DNA from: Rachicladosporium sp. CCFEE 5018 | Lineage: Eukaryota; Ascomycota; Dothideomycetes; Cladosporiales; Cladosporiaceae | NCBI GenBank assembly: GCA_002077045.2 | Contig: KZ111155.1 | Span: 62,001 to 126,000, forward strand | Direction: 5' to 3' | Length of the DNA: 64,000 nucleotides | The notes under the pieces: model-generated | What the model saw: only the letters and a program-made list of their open reading frames with translations | Told to the model about the DNA's origin: nothing | The model's database searches: none | Position numbers and translations under genes: made by a program | In this document: positions 10,325 to 19,506 of the stretch, in pieces | Position numbering within the stretch: the first letter of the stretch is position 1 | How the letters are laid out: the number at the start of each line of letters is the position of its first letter

Positions 10325-10954
10325 ATGTCGGACCCCACCCCTAAACTCACTCCCTACAACGCCGCAGCGCAAAAAGTCTTCGCCATTGTCGAACTACTGG
10401 AGATCATCCTGCTTGATCAAGTCATTCCAGTCACCGAGCTCTACGCGCTACAACAAGTAAACCGCGACACCTACTACACGATTAGAGGATGTCGTGCCCT
10501 GCAGAAGAAGATGCTTTCAGGCTATTTCCTCGACTCGGCACCAGACTCATCAGTCCAATTCAGTCCGATCTTCTCTCCAGACCATCCATCTCACCCCCAC
10601 CTTCGGCAGATATACTTCCGCGAGACCGTCTTCATTACCAATTTCTCGATCGCGAAGGCTTTCGGTGGGTTCGCCTTGTGCATCAGCTACTTCCCACACC
10701 ATGAGGGAGGTCTACTACAGGTTGGTGGAAGGGGTTCAAGCGGTGAGCGAAACTATGTGGACTCTCAGGCTGTTGTGGGATCGTGGGGCGAGATGCAACT
10801 TGCAAGCCGGCACTTGGAGGCGACGGTGTATATTTGTGAAGGCAAGGGAGATGTTGCGGAGTTTACGCATGGTGTCCGCACGCTGCGCGATCTGCATCAA
10901 GTCCTTGGGTCGATGGGAGACGAGTTTCACTGCTTGGAGCTGTGTGCTGCTTGA
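10325..10954 (+). CDS. F-box-like family protein, copy 1
   Basis: A single-exon 209-residue member of a local paralogous family. The N-terminal module reads AAAQKVFAIVELLEIILL, then LYALQQVNRDTYYTIRG and LQKKM. This is the F-box-like pattern common in Dothideomycete families (F/EL..ILL...L..LQRVN..F...I.GS..LQRKM). The C-terminal module has GSWGEMQLAS and VRTLRDLHQVLGSMGDEF followed by CLEL. F-box proteins dock substrates on SCF ubiquitin ligases, but SKP1 binding is not shown here. The start at 10325 puts the MSDPTP leader in line with copy 6. It is the first of six same-strand copies. Confidence 0.72.
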   Translation: MSDPTPKLTPYNAAAQKVFAIVELLEIILLDQVIPVTELYALQQVNRDTYYTIRGCRALQKKMLSGYFLDSAPDSSVQFSPIFSPDHPSHPHLRQIYFRETVFITNFSIAKAFGGFALCISYFPHHEGGLLQVGGRGSSGERNYVDSQAVVGSWGEMQLASRHLEATVYICEGKGDVAEFTHGVRTLRDLHQVLGSMGDEFHCLELCAA

Positions 10955-11870
10955 GGACGGCAATGGACATTCGACCTGGCATCGAAATCTGAATCTACAG
11001 GTTACAGTCGAGATGCTGCTATGCTGGAGGATGCACTGCTGGAGGTGAGATATCGACCGCGGAGTGGTCGGATTATGGGCGAGCCAGACTGGCCAACTGC
11101 AACAGGGTTGCGGGAGTACTGGATACTTACGGCATCACGGTTCAGCTTACCTAAATCGATCAGATACGCTCAGAAGGGAGACTGACTCATGTACCGATGA
11201 CAGTGTCTGGCCATTGGACTCCATTGGACGCTTCGCAGGATCTGCCAGCTAGGATTAGTGCTGCGTACTGGAAGCGACCAATCATTGCAATGGAGTAGGT
11301 AGGTCATACAGCTACTGACATGAGAAAGCATATTGCTGGACTTCACCGAAGTAGCAAGGCGTCGACTTAACGTCATGTGATCTTTGCATTTAGGTTCTCG
11401 ACCAGTCATAGTGTCCTCGATGTGGGCGAGCAAGACCTCCCCAATTTTCCGATCGTTCTTAATTCTCTCAATTTCTCCCCAGAAACAAGCACTCAGCTTG
11501 CTCACGGACAGTCGCAGAGGACATAGCACTGCAAACGACAAAGACGCTCGAGGGGAACTCATCAGCATCTTTTATAGTAAGCCTGCCCAAATACCCCCAC
11601 TTCTTCACATGATCCGCTTGTGCGCCTGCACTCGTAGCTGCAGAAGCGGAGATTCGCTCCAGGGTCCTGCGGAGAGCCAGAGTGTCCGTCAGTCTAGAGC
11701 AGCAGCGCACGAGGCTGTCCCCCTCTGTCTCTCTCGTCAGCAGACCGTAACGCTCTTCGTTGTTGCAGCTTGCTTGATAGATGCACAAGGAAGTGCTCAA
11801 GCGTACAGAAAGGCAATGCCTTGTAAAGTGCAGTGCTTATTTACTCTCAGCAACCGCAGCATACTCAGCA
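10955..11870. other. Spacer between F-box-like copies 1 and 2
   Basis: More than 900 bp without a convincing gene. Open frames occur on both strands but none shows the family motifs or any other known fold. Confidence 0.5.
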
Positions 11871-12638
11871 ATGGCAACCGCGCCGCAGACTGCCAGTGCT
11901 CTGACTGCCAGTCCGAGGCCCGCCGGAGCTGTCCAGGCAGCGCAGGAGTTCTTCGACATCGGCGAGCTTGTCGATCGGGTCCTGCTGGATGAAGCCACCG
12001 ATTCGATGAAGTTGTTCGCGCTTCGTATACTGAACACCACGTTCAAGACCATGACTTCCTACCGAGATCTGCGCGTCAAGATGTGGCTTGAGCGTCCCAC
12101 ACTGTCACTCGCCGGCCCTACAGTGTATAATCCCCTTCTGATCGAGAACTTCCCCAAACACGTCCTCGTTCACATGGGCGCATGGCGATCCTGGCATTTC
12201 CCCAGCTACGAGCCGACTCGACGCTTCAATGGGTTCAAGCTGACGGTGTTTTGGAGACCGGAGGGCGATGTTGTCTTGATACGCGGCGAAGAGCCATCGA
12301 TCAGCGATCTGCACCAAGGCACGCCTCGAGCTCGGGGATCATGGAGAGATGTCTACATCGCCAATAAACCGGTCCTGAGTTCGCGCGCATATTCCTTGGA
12401 CATCAATTATGATAGTCTGATGTGGCGCGCGGGTGCTGTGGCTCCGTGGGAACGTGAGGAGCCGATTAAAGCCATTGACAAGATGGATGATCTCTACGCC
12501 GCATTCGATGCGCTGGATGCTACGAGGAATTCGATCTTGCTGTATACCACTCGCGATGCTCTTGGGCCGCCACCTCCGATAAGGATGACCGGGAATGATG
12601 GTAGTGGCAGAAGGGACAGTGGCGCTGGGTGGATGTAA
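11871..12638 (+). CDS. F-box-like family protein, copy 2 (divergent)
   Basis: A single-exon 255-residue protein and the most diverged member of the array. It keeps the N-terminal pattern QAAQEFFDIGELVDRVLLDEA, then LFALRILNTTFKTM and LRVKMWL. It also keeps GSWRDVYIANKPVLSS in the C-terminal half. The usual TLGDLH block is replaced by IDKMDDLYAAFDALDATR. The start at 11871 (AATGGCA) places the leader at the length seen in its neighbours. Its C-terminus is Gly/Ser-rich. Function is unknown beyond the F-box-like module. Confidence 0.68.
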   Translation: MATAPQTASALTASPRPAGAVQAAQEFFDIGELVDRVLLDEATDSMKLFALRILNTTFKTMTSYRDLRVKMWLERPTLSLAGPTVYNPLLIENFPKHVLVHMGAWRSWHFPSYEPTRRFNGFKLTVFWRPEGDVVLIRGEEPSISDLHQGTPRARGSWRDVYIANKPVLSSRAYSLDINYDSLMWRAGAVAPWEREEPIKAIDKMDDLYAAFDALDATRNSILLYTTRDALGPPPPIRMTGNDGSGRRDSGAGWM

Positions 12639-12781
12639 ACTTCTTCCTCCACATGCTCACAACTCTGTCCGAACTCGAAACTCGAATCAGTTCTCAATAA
12701 CAGCGACGCCACAGCCATGTACAACCCAGACATCGGGCTAGGAGACACGCGCATCTAGTGTCATCTGACGAGGACGTCTTT

Positions 12782-13478
12782 ATGCTCGATACGCCAGCGA
12801 TTGCTGCTCCGTCCGCTGATCCGAGCATTGCCGCCTCCGGACTTGGTCCGCGGAAGCTTTTTGCTGTCATCGAGCTTACCGAGCTTGTTCTGCTGGACGA
12901 GGCGACACTACGGAGCAAATGTTCGTCATGCAAAGGATCAGCCAGGGGATTCGACGTCTCATCCAGCATTCACAACCGGTGCGCAGGAAGATGTGCTTGG
13001 CGCACGCACCAGCTCATCGCAGAATAGGCCGGTCGATTTCAGCCATGTTCTCTCCGGTCAGAAGGACATCCTGCAATCCCCTCGAGAGCACTTCCGTATC
13101 GCAAACCCCAACATCAGGAAAGTGTTCGGTACATTCGCCATCGAACACTGCCCTTGCAGCCACGGCGGTCTCTTCCAGATACGAGGTCGTCAATTAGCGG
13201 GCGGATAGCTCTGTGCACTTCATCCTTGAATTGGGCCTGCGACGGGATCTTGGAGAGACATCCTGATTGCTGATCGCCCTCTCGTTGCTGTGCATCATCG
13301 ATATCGCAGCGTGTACGGGACAGGCTACTGCGACGAGTGCTTGCACAGTGTACAGACGCTTGGTCATGTGCATCGAGTGCTTGGGACATTCGGACATGAA
13401 ACTGATTGTCTCGAGCTGTACGCTGCTGATAGCACTGATGTGGAGCATGAGCTGCGCGGAAGGTGTAGGGACGTGTGA
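12782..13478 (+). pseudogene. F-box-like family pseudogene, copy 3
   Basis: Family motifs appear in order but in different frames. Frame A (from the ATG at 12782) gives GPRKLFAVIELTELVLLDEA. A shift near 12910 gives EQMFVMQRISQGIRRLIQ and VRRKMCLA. Another shift near 13000-13040 gives NIRKVFGTFAIEHCP and GGLFQIRG. A stop near 13206 precedes GSWRDILIADRPLVAVHH, VQTLGHVHRVLGTFGHE and CLELYAAD. At least two frameshifts and one stop break the gene, and no intron arrangement repairs them simply. The pieces align best with copy 5. It looks like a decayed duplicate. Confidence 0.8.
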
Positions 13479-13828
13479 AGTGGGAGGCGTCGATGAGCAC
13501 TTGTATTTGCGATTGGGGATGGGTAGTCTCTTGTGCCTTATGCCGAGCTCCGTGCAATTGAGCAAGGAGAACCAGATGCAGGCCTGGTCATCTTGTCATT
13601 TGAGGTAACAAATCATCACTAGCGTACTTTCCTCACCTTCCGGTCCTCAAATCGAGCTGCGACCGCACCTGCCGCAGCGATTCCTCAGGAAGGCACAGCA
13701 CACCACTCAACAACAACGACAAATCAAGAAACCTCCAAGAGAGACGTATCACGTTTTGAAGTACGAGTGACCATCTAAGCTTCATCCTGACACTGACATC
13801 CGCCCAAGCTCTCGCCATCTATATCAGC
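13479..13828. other. Spacer between F-box-like copies 3 and 4
   Basis: 350 bp in which I see no gene. It should contain the promoter of copy 4. Confidence 0.5.
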
Positions 13829-14551
13829 ATGGCCGACACAGCCGATGCAGCTCAAGTTGGCTTTCCAGGTTCGTCAGGACCGACCACCGCAACGCACAAC
13901 TCCTTCGGGATGATCGAGCTTTTCGAACATGTTCTCCTCGACGATTCAATCACCACGGAGCAACTCTTTGTGCTCCAAAGAGGGAACGGCGAATTCCAGG
14001 CAATCATACGGGGATCGCTGCGATTGAAGAGAAAGATGGGCCTGGAGTACGCAGCGGGAGCGGTGAAGAGCGAGGATGTGGAGATCACTCGCCTTTTCCA
14101 GCCAGGATCGCCGTTGTACTCTCCTGAACGCCATTCAATGGATATCGCCAATTGCGATATCAAGAAAGCTTTCGATCGAGGCAGCTTCGATCGCCGGCAG
14201 CATGATGATAATGTCAAATTACAGGTCTTCTGCGGGATCAGGAACCGCGCTGATCCGCCACAATCGACGTCCGCTCCTGCGTCTTGGATGCACATCGAAA
14301 TTGCCAACGTGCCCTTGTTTAGGACGCTTTATTGCTACTCTGCAAGAGTAGGGAAATCGACTTTAAACGAGGCCGTAACTGACTATCATGATCTGCAAAC
14401 ACTCGGCGACGTCCACCGAATGATCGAACTTCTCGAGCACAGATTCGATCATCTCGACCTGGAGCCTGCAGCAGTATGCCGAGCCATGGTGGATGATTCC
14501 AGGACTGTCACCGTGATCAACGTGGATGTCAGCGTGAATGACGAGGGGTGA
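13829..14551 (+). CDS. F-box-like family protein, copy 4
   Basis: A single-exon 240-residue protein. The N-terminal module reads ATHNSFGMIELFEHVLLDD, then QLFVLQRGNGEFQAIIRGS and LKRKMGLEYA. The C-terminal module reads ASWMHIEIANVPLFRTLY and LQTLGDVHRMIELLEHRFD. The order and spacing match copies 1, 5 and 6. The ATG at 13829 is the only reasonable start, with the motif some 25 residues in. No membrane segment or signal is present. It is probably cytosolic or nuclear and could be an SCF adaptor. Confidence 0.72.
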   Translation: MADTADAAQVGFPGSSGPTTATHNSFGMIELFEHVLLDDSITTEQLFVLQRGNGEFQAIIRGSLRLKRKMGLEYAAGAVKSEDVEITRLFQPGSPLYSPERHSMDIANCDIKKAFDRGSFDRRQHDDNVKLQVFCGIRNRADPPQSTSAPASWMHIEIANVPLFRTLYCYSARVGKSTLNEAVTDYHDLQTLGDVHRMIELLEHRFDHLDLEPAAVCRAMVDDSRTVTVINVDVSVNDEG

Positions 14552-15114
14552 GAAGGAAAATCTGAGAACTCCAGCGACGCCGCCTGATGAGAATGGAGTG
14601 GCTCAATCGCAGCAGCGCCGTCGCACACGGACCACTCTTCATCAGCACACAAGGATATACAAAACCCAGTGAGGTGGACAGCGTTCAAAGCAAGCCTGGG
14701 CTGGTACGTGCCTGATATTGACCCTTTGTCTGGCTGAATCGCTCAGTGGTGCAGAGACGGCGCTTCAGCAGCGTTGCACAACTCGAAGCATGGAGAGTAT
14801 CCTCGTAGTAAGTAGCCGCCTGCAAATCACTCCGAAGTCAAGTCAAGCAAGACCGCCTCGCTCTTACCTCGTACACTCGCTCCCAATGTACCTTCATTGC
14901 GCATGTTCGTGCAAATTGCGCCAATTGTCACCTTCAAGTCCTCACCTACGTTCCAAACCAAAACTCGCACAATTATGTGAGAACCTGGAGTGATCTGACA
15001 TAAAGAAGTGTGTGCGACGGTGAGTGTGACACGAGCTGAGTAAATATGCTTACTGACATCGCATCAGATAGCTTCGTTGCCACCACTCGCTCCCCAGGGA
15101 TGCATCAGGTCAAC
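14552..15114. other. Spacer between F-box-like copies 4 and 5
   Basis: No gene seen. An in-frame ATG at 15046 would add 23 residues to copy 5 but lacks family similarity. Confidence 0.5.
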
Positions 15115-15792
15115 ATGGCAGCCGCGGAAGAGACATCCACCCCTCCAGGAAGCATCACTTGCGCAGCCGCAACACAGAAGTTCTTCGCGATCGTCGAGCT
15201 CGTGGAGCAAGTACTTCTCTACAAAAGCGTAACCATGAAGAATCTCTTCGTCCTTCAACGCATCAACAAGACCGTGCAAGGGATCATAAGAGGATCGCAG
15301 CTACTGCAGCGGAAGATGCATCTGGTACTGGAAACCAAGGTTGATGGCACGGCACCCACCCAGTACAACACCATATTCTCCATACCCCCAGGCTACATAG
15401 GAAGATTCCCATATCAAAGCATCACCAATAAGCGCATCAGCGATGCCTTTGGCAACTTCGCCATCGTATTCCTCCCAGGCACTGATGGTGGCCTCATGAT
15501 GGTACGTGCTTGTCCGTTTGGCAGCAGCAATCCATGCCGCCTAGGGTCTGACGTTGTCTTGGGGACCTGGAAGGATATGCTGATTGCCAACGTCCCGTTG
15601 ACTGCGGTGCACCACACTCACGGGAAGGGCCTCCCGTTTCTGAAGGCTGGCATAAAGCAGTCGGACAATGTCAGAACGCTCGGAGATCTTCACCAAGCAA
15701 TCGGAAGCCTCGGCCACAGGCTCGACTGTCTTGAGCTATACTCCGCTGCACGGTGTCCGGTGGGAGGTCACACAGCGGCCGCGCGCATTTGA
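15115..15792 (+). CDS. F-box-like family protein, copy 5
   Basis: A single-exon 225-residue protein. The N-terminal module is CAAATQKFFAIVELVEQVLL, then LFVLQRINKTVQGIIRGSQ and LLQRKMHL. The middle has RISDAFGNFAIVFLPG and GGLMMVRA. The C-terminal module is GTWKDMLIANVPLTAVHHTH and VRTLGDLHQAIGSLGHRLD followed by CLELYSA. It is the cleanest representative of the array. The start was chosen at 15115 (AACATGG) by comparison with the other copies; ATGs at 15046 and 15100 are in frame. Codon use and motif order are like the neighbours, consistent with local tandem duplication. Confidence 0.74.
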   Translation: MAAAEETSTPPGSITCAAATQKFFAIVELVEQVLLYKSVTMKNLFVLQRINKTVQGIIRGSQLLQRKMHLVLETKVDGTAPTQYNTIFSIPPGYIGRFPYQSITNKRISDAFGNFAIVFLPGTDGGLMMVRACPFGSSNPCRLGSDVVLGTWKDMLIANVPLTAVHHTHGKGLPFLKAGIKQSDNVRTLGDLHQAIGSLGHRLDCLELYSAARCPVGGHTAAARI

Positions 15793-16402
15793 TGGGGCGG
15801 ATCGGGTGGGTGGCGAAGTAGTATTGTTGGACTGGAAGGATGTTCACCTGTTCAGCTGTCAGGACAATTGTTCGAGCGACATCGGAACCAAATGCTTGAG
15901 CTAGTTCGAGCGCTTGGATTGTTTTGTTTGGCAACAGGACTGTGGTGAAGGGAATAGCTACAACCGCTGCTTGGAGGAAGTTATTGTGCCCTGGTAACAC
16001 CAGATGCGAGCATCTGGAGCTTTGCAGACGCAAGGCGCAAAACTTGTCCAGCACAGGAAGACGCAGTTTTGCAGAAATTGAACGACAAACGAAGTGAAGC
16101 AGCGTCCTCAAGTGATCACCCGTACCTACCCTCTTTCACTAGCGTGCCTTCTCTGGAAAAGTCTTCGTTTAGAGACTCAAGCGGTGCACTCTACATGAGT
16201 CACCTACGAAGTTCGCAACTAATCATCCACTCGTATATTCGTTGATAGTCCATGTCATTCAGCAGCTCGAAGCAAATGTCGGTATGAGCGCGGATCTCGG
16301 ACACCAGAAAGAAGGCTTCTAGATGCTGACAATGCGCTCAGCAGCCCTACTGATCGGCTCTCCCCACTGCCTGCAACTGGACAGCGATTCGAAGTCTTCA
16401 TC
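15793..16402. other. Spacer between F-box-like copies 5 and 6
   Basis: About 600 bp with no supported gene. A minus-strand open frame here overlaps copy 5 and lacks recognisable character. Confidence 0.5.
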
Positions 16403-17083
16403 ATGTCTGATCCGACACCAGCTGAGCAAGTCGCAAATGGTCCCACGACATCCAGCTCGATATCCGCAGCACAAGGGCTTTTCGGTATCGCCGAGCTCGC
16501 CGAGCAGGTCCTGTTGAGTAGCTCGATAGAGATGGATCAGCTCTTTCTTCTCCCGCGAGTTAACAAAGCCTTCCGGGAGGTCATACAAGGCTCACTGCTG
16601 CTGCGAAGGAAGATGTTCCTCGAGTTTGCCCCCGAGCCCACCTTCCGGGAAAGCCCCGAACTCCCTTATGCCGTATTCTCTCAGGTCAACCCAATGAATG
16701 GAGAAGTTGGAGAGTCTGGTTCGAGCATGACCCAGCGCTTGTTCGTTGCCAATGACCATATCAATAAGGCCTTCGGGAATACCTTCATTCGCCACCACCC
16801 ATACGAAAACATTATGGAAGTATTGGGAGTTTCAGATGCCTATCATGATCCAAACCTGATGCCTGCCTTAGGATCCTGGACGGGGATCAAGATTGCAAGC
16901 AGGCCGATTGTTGCGCGGCACTGCTTCGGCTCCTACGGTATCAAACCCACTGCTGCGAGGTGCGTTCACGATGTACAGACGCTAGGCGATCTCCATCGGA
17001 CACTCAGGGCAATCGAGACAGTTGAATCATCGAGATATTTTGAGTGGATCGAGATGTTCTCTTTCAAAGAAGGGCCAGGTTGA
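16403..17083 (+). CDS. F-box-like family protein, copy 6
   Basis: A single-exon 226-residue protein. It begins MSDPTPAEQ, like copy 1. The N-terminal module is SAAQGLFGIAELAEQVLL, then QLFLLPRVNKAFREVIQGS and LLRRKMFLEFA. The C-terminal module is GSWTGIKIASRPIVARH and VQTLGDLHRTLRAIE. The frame stops at 17083 after FKEGPG. A different frame immediately continues into an acidic Glu/Ser-rich stretch to 17231, which may be the original C-terminus lost by a one-base shift (see findings). It is the last copy of the array. Confidence 0.73.
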   Translation: MSDPTPAEQVANGPTTSSSISAAQGLFGIAELAEQVLLSSSIEMDQLFLLPRVNKAFREVIQGSLLLRRKMFLEFAPEPTFRESPELPYAVFSQVNPMNGEVGESGSSMTQRLFVANDHINKAFGNTFIRHHPYENIMEVLGVSDAYHDPNLMPALGSWTGIKIASRPIVARHCFGSYGIKPTAARCVHDVQTLGDLHRTLRAIETVESSRYFEWIEMFSFKEGPG

Positions 17084-17547
17084 GGCAGGAGAAGATCTCG
17101 CAAGCGCGTCGAAGAGCGAGGAGGAGGACGATGGCGAGGAGAGAGAGGGTGGTGAGGAGGGAGAGGATAGTGAGGAGTCAGAAGATGGCGGCAGAGAGAG
17201 CGAGCGAGAGTCGAGACAGAAAGGCGAGTAGACGAGGCAAAAGCGCTAGGGACACTTGACCGTGCCTTGCTCGCGTTGCTCGACAGACTCGCTCGCGGCG
17301 CCTGGTTAATCGAAGCAAGCGCAGCCCTCAGCGTAGTACAGGAAGACTGCGACCCTGTTGGGAATGGAGTATTGGAGTAAGAGAGAGATCCATGAGGTGA
17401 GACCATGCGGCGCGGCGTTGAGCGTGACAAAACAGAATCGTAGATTTGTACGTGTCCTGTGAGTGCTACCCGCTCATTGCACTTGTTTGCTAGCTACGAT
17501 CCCTGCGTATGCGGCCTTAAGACAATCCTCATGACTTCCTAGTGTGA
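17084..17547. other. 3' region with purine-rich tract
   Basis: Bases 17090-17240 are strongly GA-rich on the plus strand (repeated gaggag and gagaga). They could encode an acidic tail in the frame ending at 17231. The rest up to the phosphotransferase stop shows nothing I can assign. Confidence 0.55.
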
Positions 17548-18923
17548 TCAGATCTTTTTGTCTGCCGACTGCTCACGCTCCAGCGCTTTCCACTTTTCCT
17601 CCGGTATTGTTAAACAAGTGATTCCAAGATAATCACAAATAGCGTTCACGACCAAAAACGCCCAGCGGAAGTAGACGACTAAGCTCAATGCGAAGTATGC
17701 CCACAGATACGCCGCTTCGAACGTTGGCGAGACTGCGGGCATCCCGAGCAGAGGAAGCCATGCCAGCACAGCGCCCCCGACAAGCGGAATGAGCAGCGCA
17801 GTCCAGTATGGGAACGGCTGATGTGTAAGGTGAGCCAATATGATCTTCGTGGTCATCCTGCCGAAGACGAATGATAGGGTCAGACACAGTAGCGTGATGT
17901 GGTTGTTCGTGAGGATATGCGAGTGTGGTGATCCAAACCAAGCGATCAGTGACCCCACGAACACCACCATCGGCGTCCATTCCAGCATCAATGGCATCCA
18001 GCTGAGACCCTTCTCCCTCCTCGCCCTTGCAACATTGACCACACAACTCGGTAAATGCGCCGTAAAGAACGCTCCAATCATCAACGGGGCCCAGACATCT
18101 AGAAAGCAGATGTTGCCCAGCACACTCTCGAAGCCGAAGAGATCAGCCAATGGCGCTCTCCACAGTCCAGTTCCCCAGTACCCACTAGCAGCCATGATCA
18201 AACTCGCAATCAGCAGCCCCTCAGTCGGTCCATTGAAGTACCCAAGGAACAACGTGTGCGTATGATACGTCTCCCACGTGCTAAAGAACATCGGCAAACA
18301 CGGCATAATCGCCGTCAAAACACCCAACTTCGTCGCTCCCAGCCCCATTGCACTCACCTCCAGCAGACTCGCGAGCGTGCAATTCAAGCTGTCGATCCCG
18401 TGATCGAACAGCTCGCCTAACCCGGAGGAGGTCCCGGTGCGTCGAGCTTGCTTCCCGTCGATGTTGTCCATTGTGCTGTAGGCCCAGACGCCTAGCGCGT
18501 AGGAGTAGCAGACCCATGGGGGTGGGCCGAGGAATTCTGGGTCCGTGAGGATGAGGAGGAAGATGTTGAACAGGATGCAGAGGAAGCCGAGGAGGGTCAC
18601 GGTGTTGGGGTGGAGCCAGAGGGGGAGGAGGGAGACGCAGTAGTTCCACTATGCGATCTTAGTCGTGGGATGAGATTAGAAATACAGTAGTTGACCTACG
18701 TAGTGGCGTAGAACATAGTACGACAGTGGTGAGAGGTCCACGGAGGAGTACTTATAGGTCTTGAAGTGCTGGAGGGCATCTTCGGAGATGCAGTCGATCT
18801 GCGCTATGCCTATTCATGGCCTGATTAGTGGATCCGACCTGCGCGTAGTTGCATTTCGGACAGATGAGGAGTTCCTTGAAAAGCAGGTTCTTGTGGGCTA
18901 AATCACTCACTTTGCTTGGACAT
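17548..18923 (-). CDS. Choline/ethanolamine phosphotransferase (CPT1/EPT1 family)
   Basis: Exons (minus strand) 18911-18923, 18700-18809 and 17548-18648 give 407 residues. The product is the last enzyme of the Kennedy pathway, moving phosphocholine or phosphoethanolamine from the CDP-alcohol to diacylglycerol in ER/Golgi membranes. The CDP-alcohol phosphatidyltransferase motif DG..AR........G...D...D is visible in DNIDGKQARRTGTSSGLGE followed by LFDHGID. The N-terminal exons give MSKQSIAQIDCISEDALQHF, then YYVLRHY joined to WNYC, a junction typical of the family. About seven or more hydrophobic segments follow. The first exon is just 13 nt (ATG plus three codons and one base), inferred from an excellent GTGAGT donor. 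Choline versus ethanolamine specificity cannot be told. Confidence 0.9.
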
Positions 18924-19506
18924 GACTACGGGCCTGGCTCGGGTCAAAGCTGTCTCGCCTCGACTGCGTTTCCTATGGTATCATCGAATGACACGGTTCG
19001 ACTTGCGTGATGCAATGTGGACTATTGAAGGCGGTATGGCCGTTGTGAGAAACGAGGTGAAGTCGAACATCCAAAGTGGAGTCTTCAAAGTGCCACTTGC
19101 TGTTCCGAAGCACAAGTACATCGCGAACATGATCTTACTGGCTACTGACGACCGGAAGTATCTTCCGGGATGATGGCAGACCTTAGGCACTATTAGGTCT
19201 CTGGTTGCCGTCATATTTGAATGCAATCGGTGCTTTAGCGCACCAATGCAGATCATTTACAAGCACGTGGAACTCAGTATATGAGAAGGATAGATAGGGT
19301 GTAGCACGCATTCATACACGCCTTCGTTCACCAGACTGCCCAGCTAAAGCTCGACCGCAGCTACTCAGTGCCATGCATACTCCGCGAAGCATCGGGCGAA
19401 GTCGCTGCTCAAGGTCCGCGACTGGCCCATAACACGCTGCGCTGCTTTTGAGGAATTGCCAATCTATCCGACCACCAATGAAGATGCAAACGCCAGGACA
19501 TGAGGT
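18924..19506. other. Intergenic region
   Basis: It lies between the SSB stop and the phosphotransferase start; both genes run leftward. A plus-strand open frame crosses the phosphotransferase start but has no protein character I recognise. Otherwise empty. Confidence 0.5.

Noticed and set aside
11384..11992. 202-residue plus-strand frame before F-box-like copy 2
   Set aside because: It runs into copy 2 in a different frame and lacks the family motifs; probably chance.
15671..16111. Minus-strand 146-residue frame after F-box-like copy 5
   Set aside because: Partly antisense to copy 5, with no recognisable domain.
18916..19173. Plus-strand frame of 85 residues near the phosphotransferase start
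   Set aside because: It overlaps the antisense of exon 1 and has no recognisable features.
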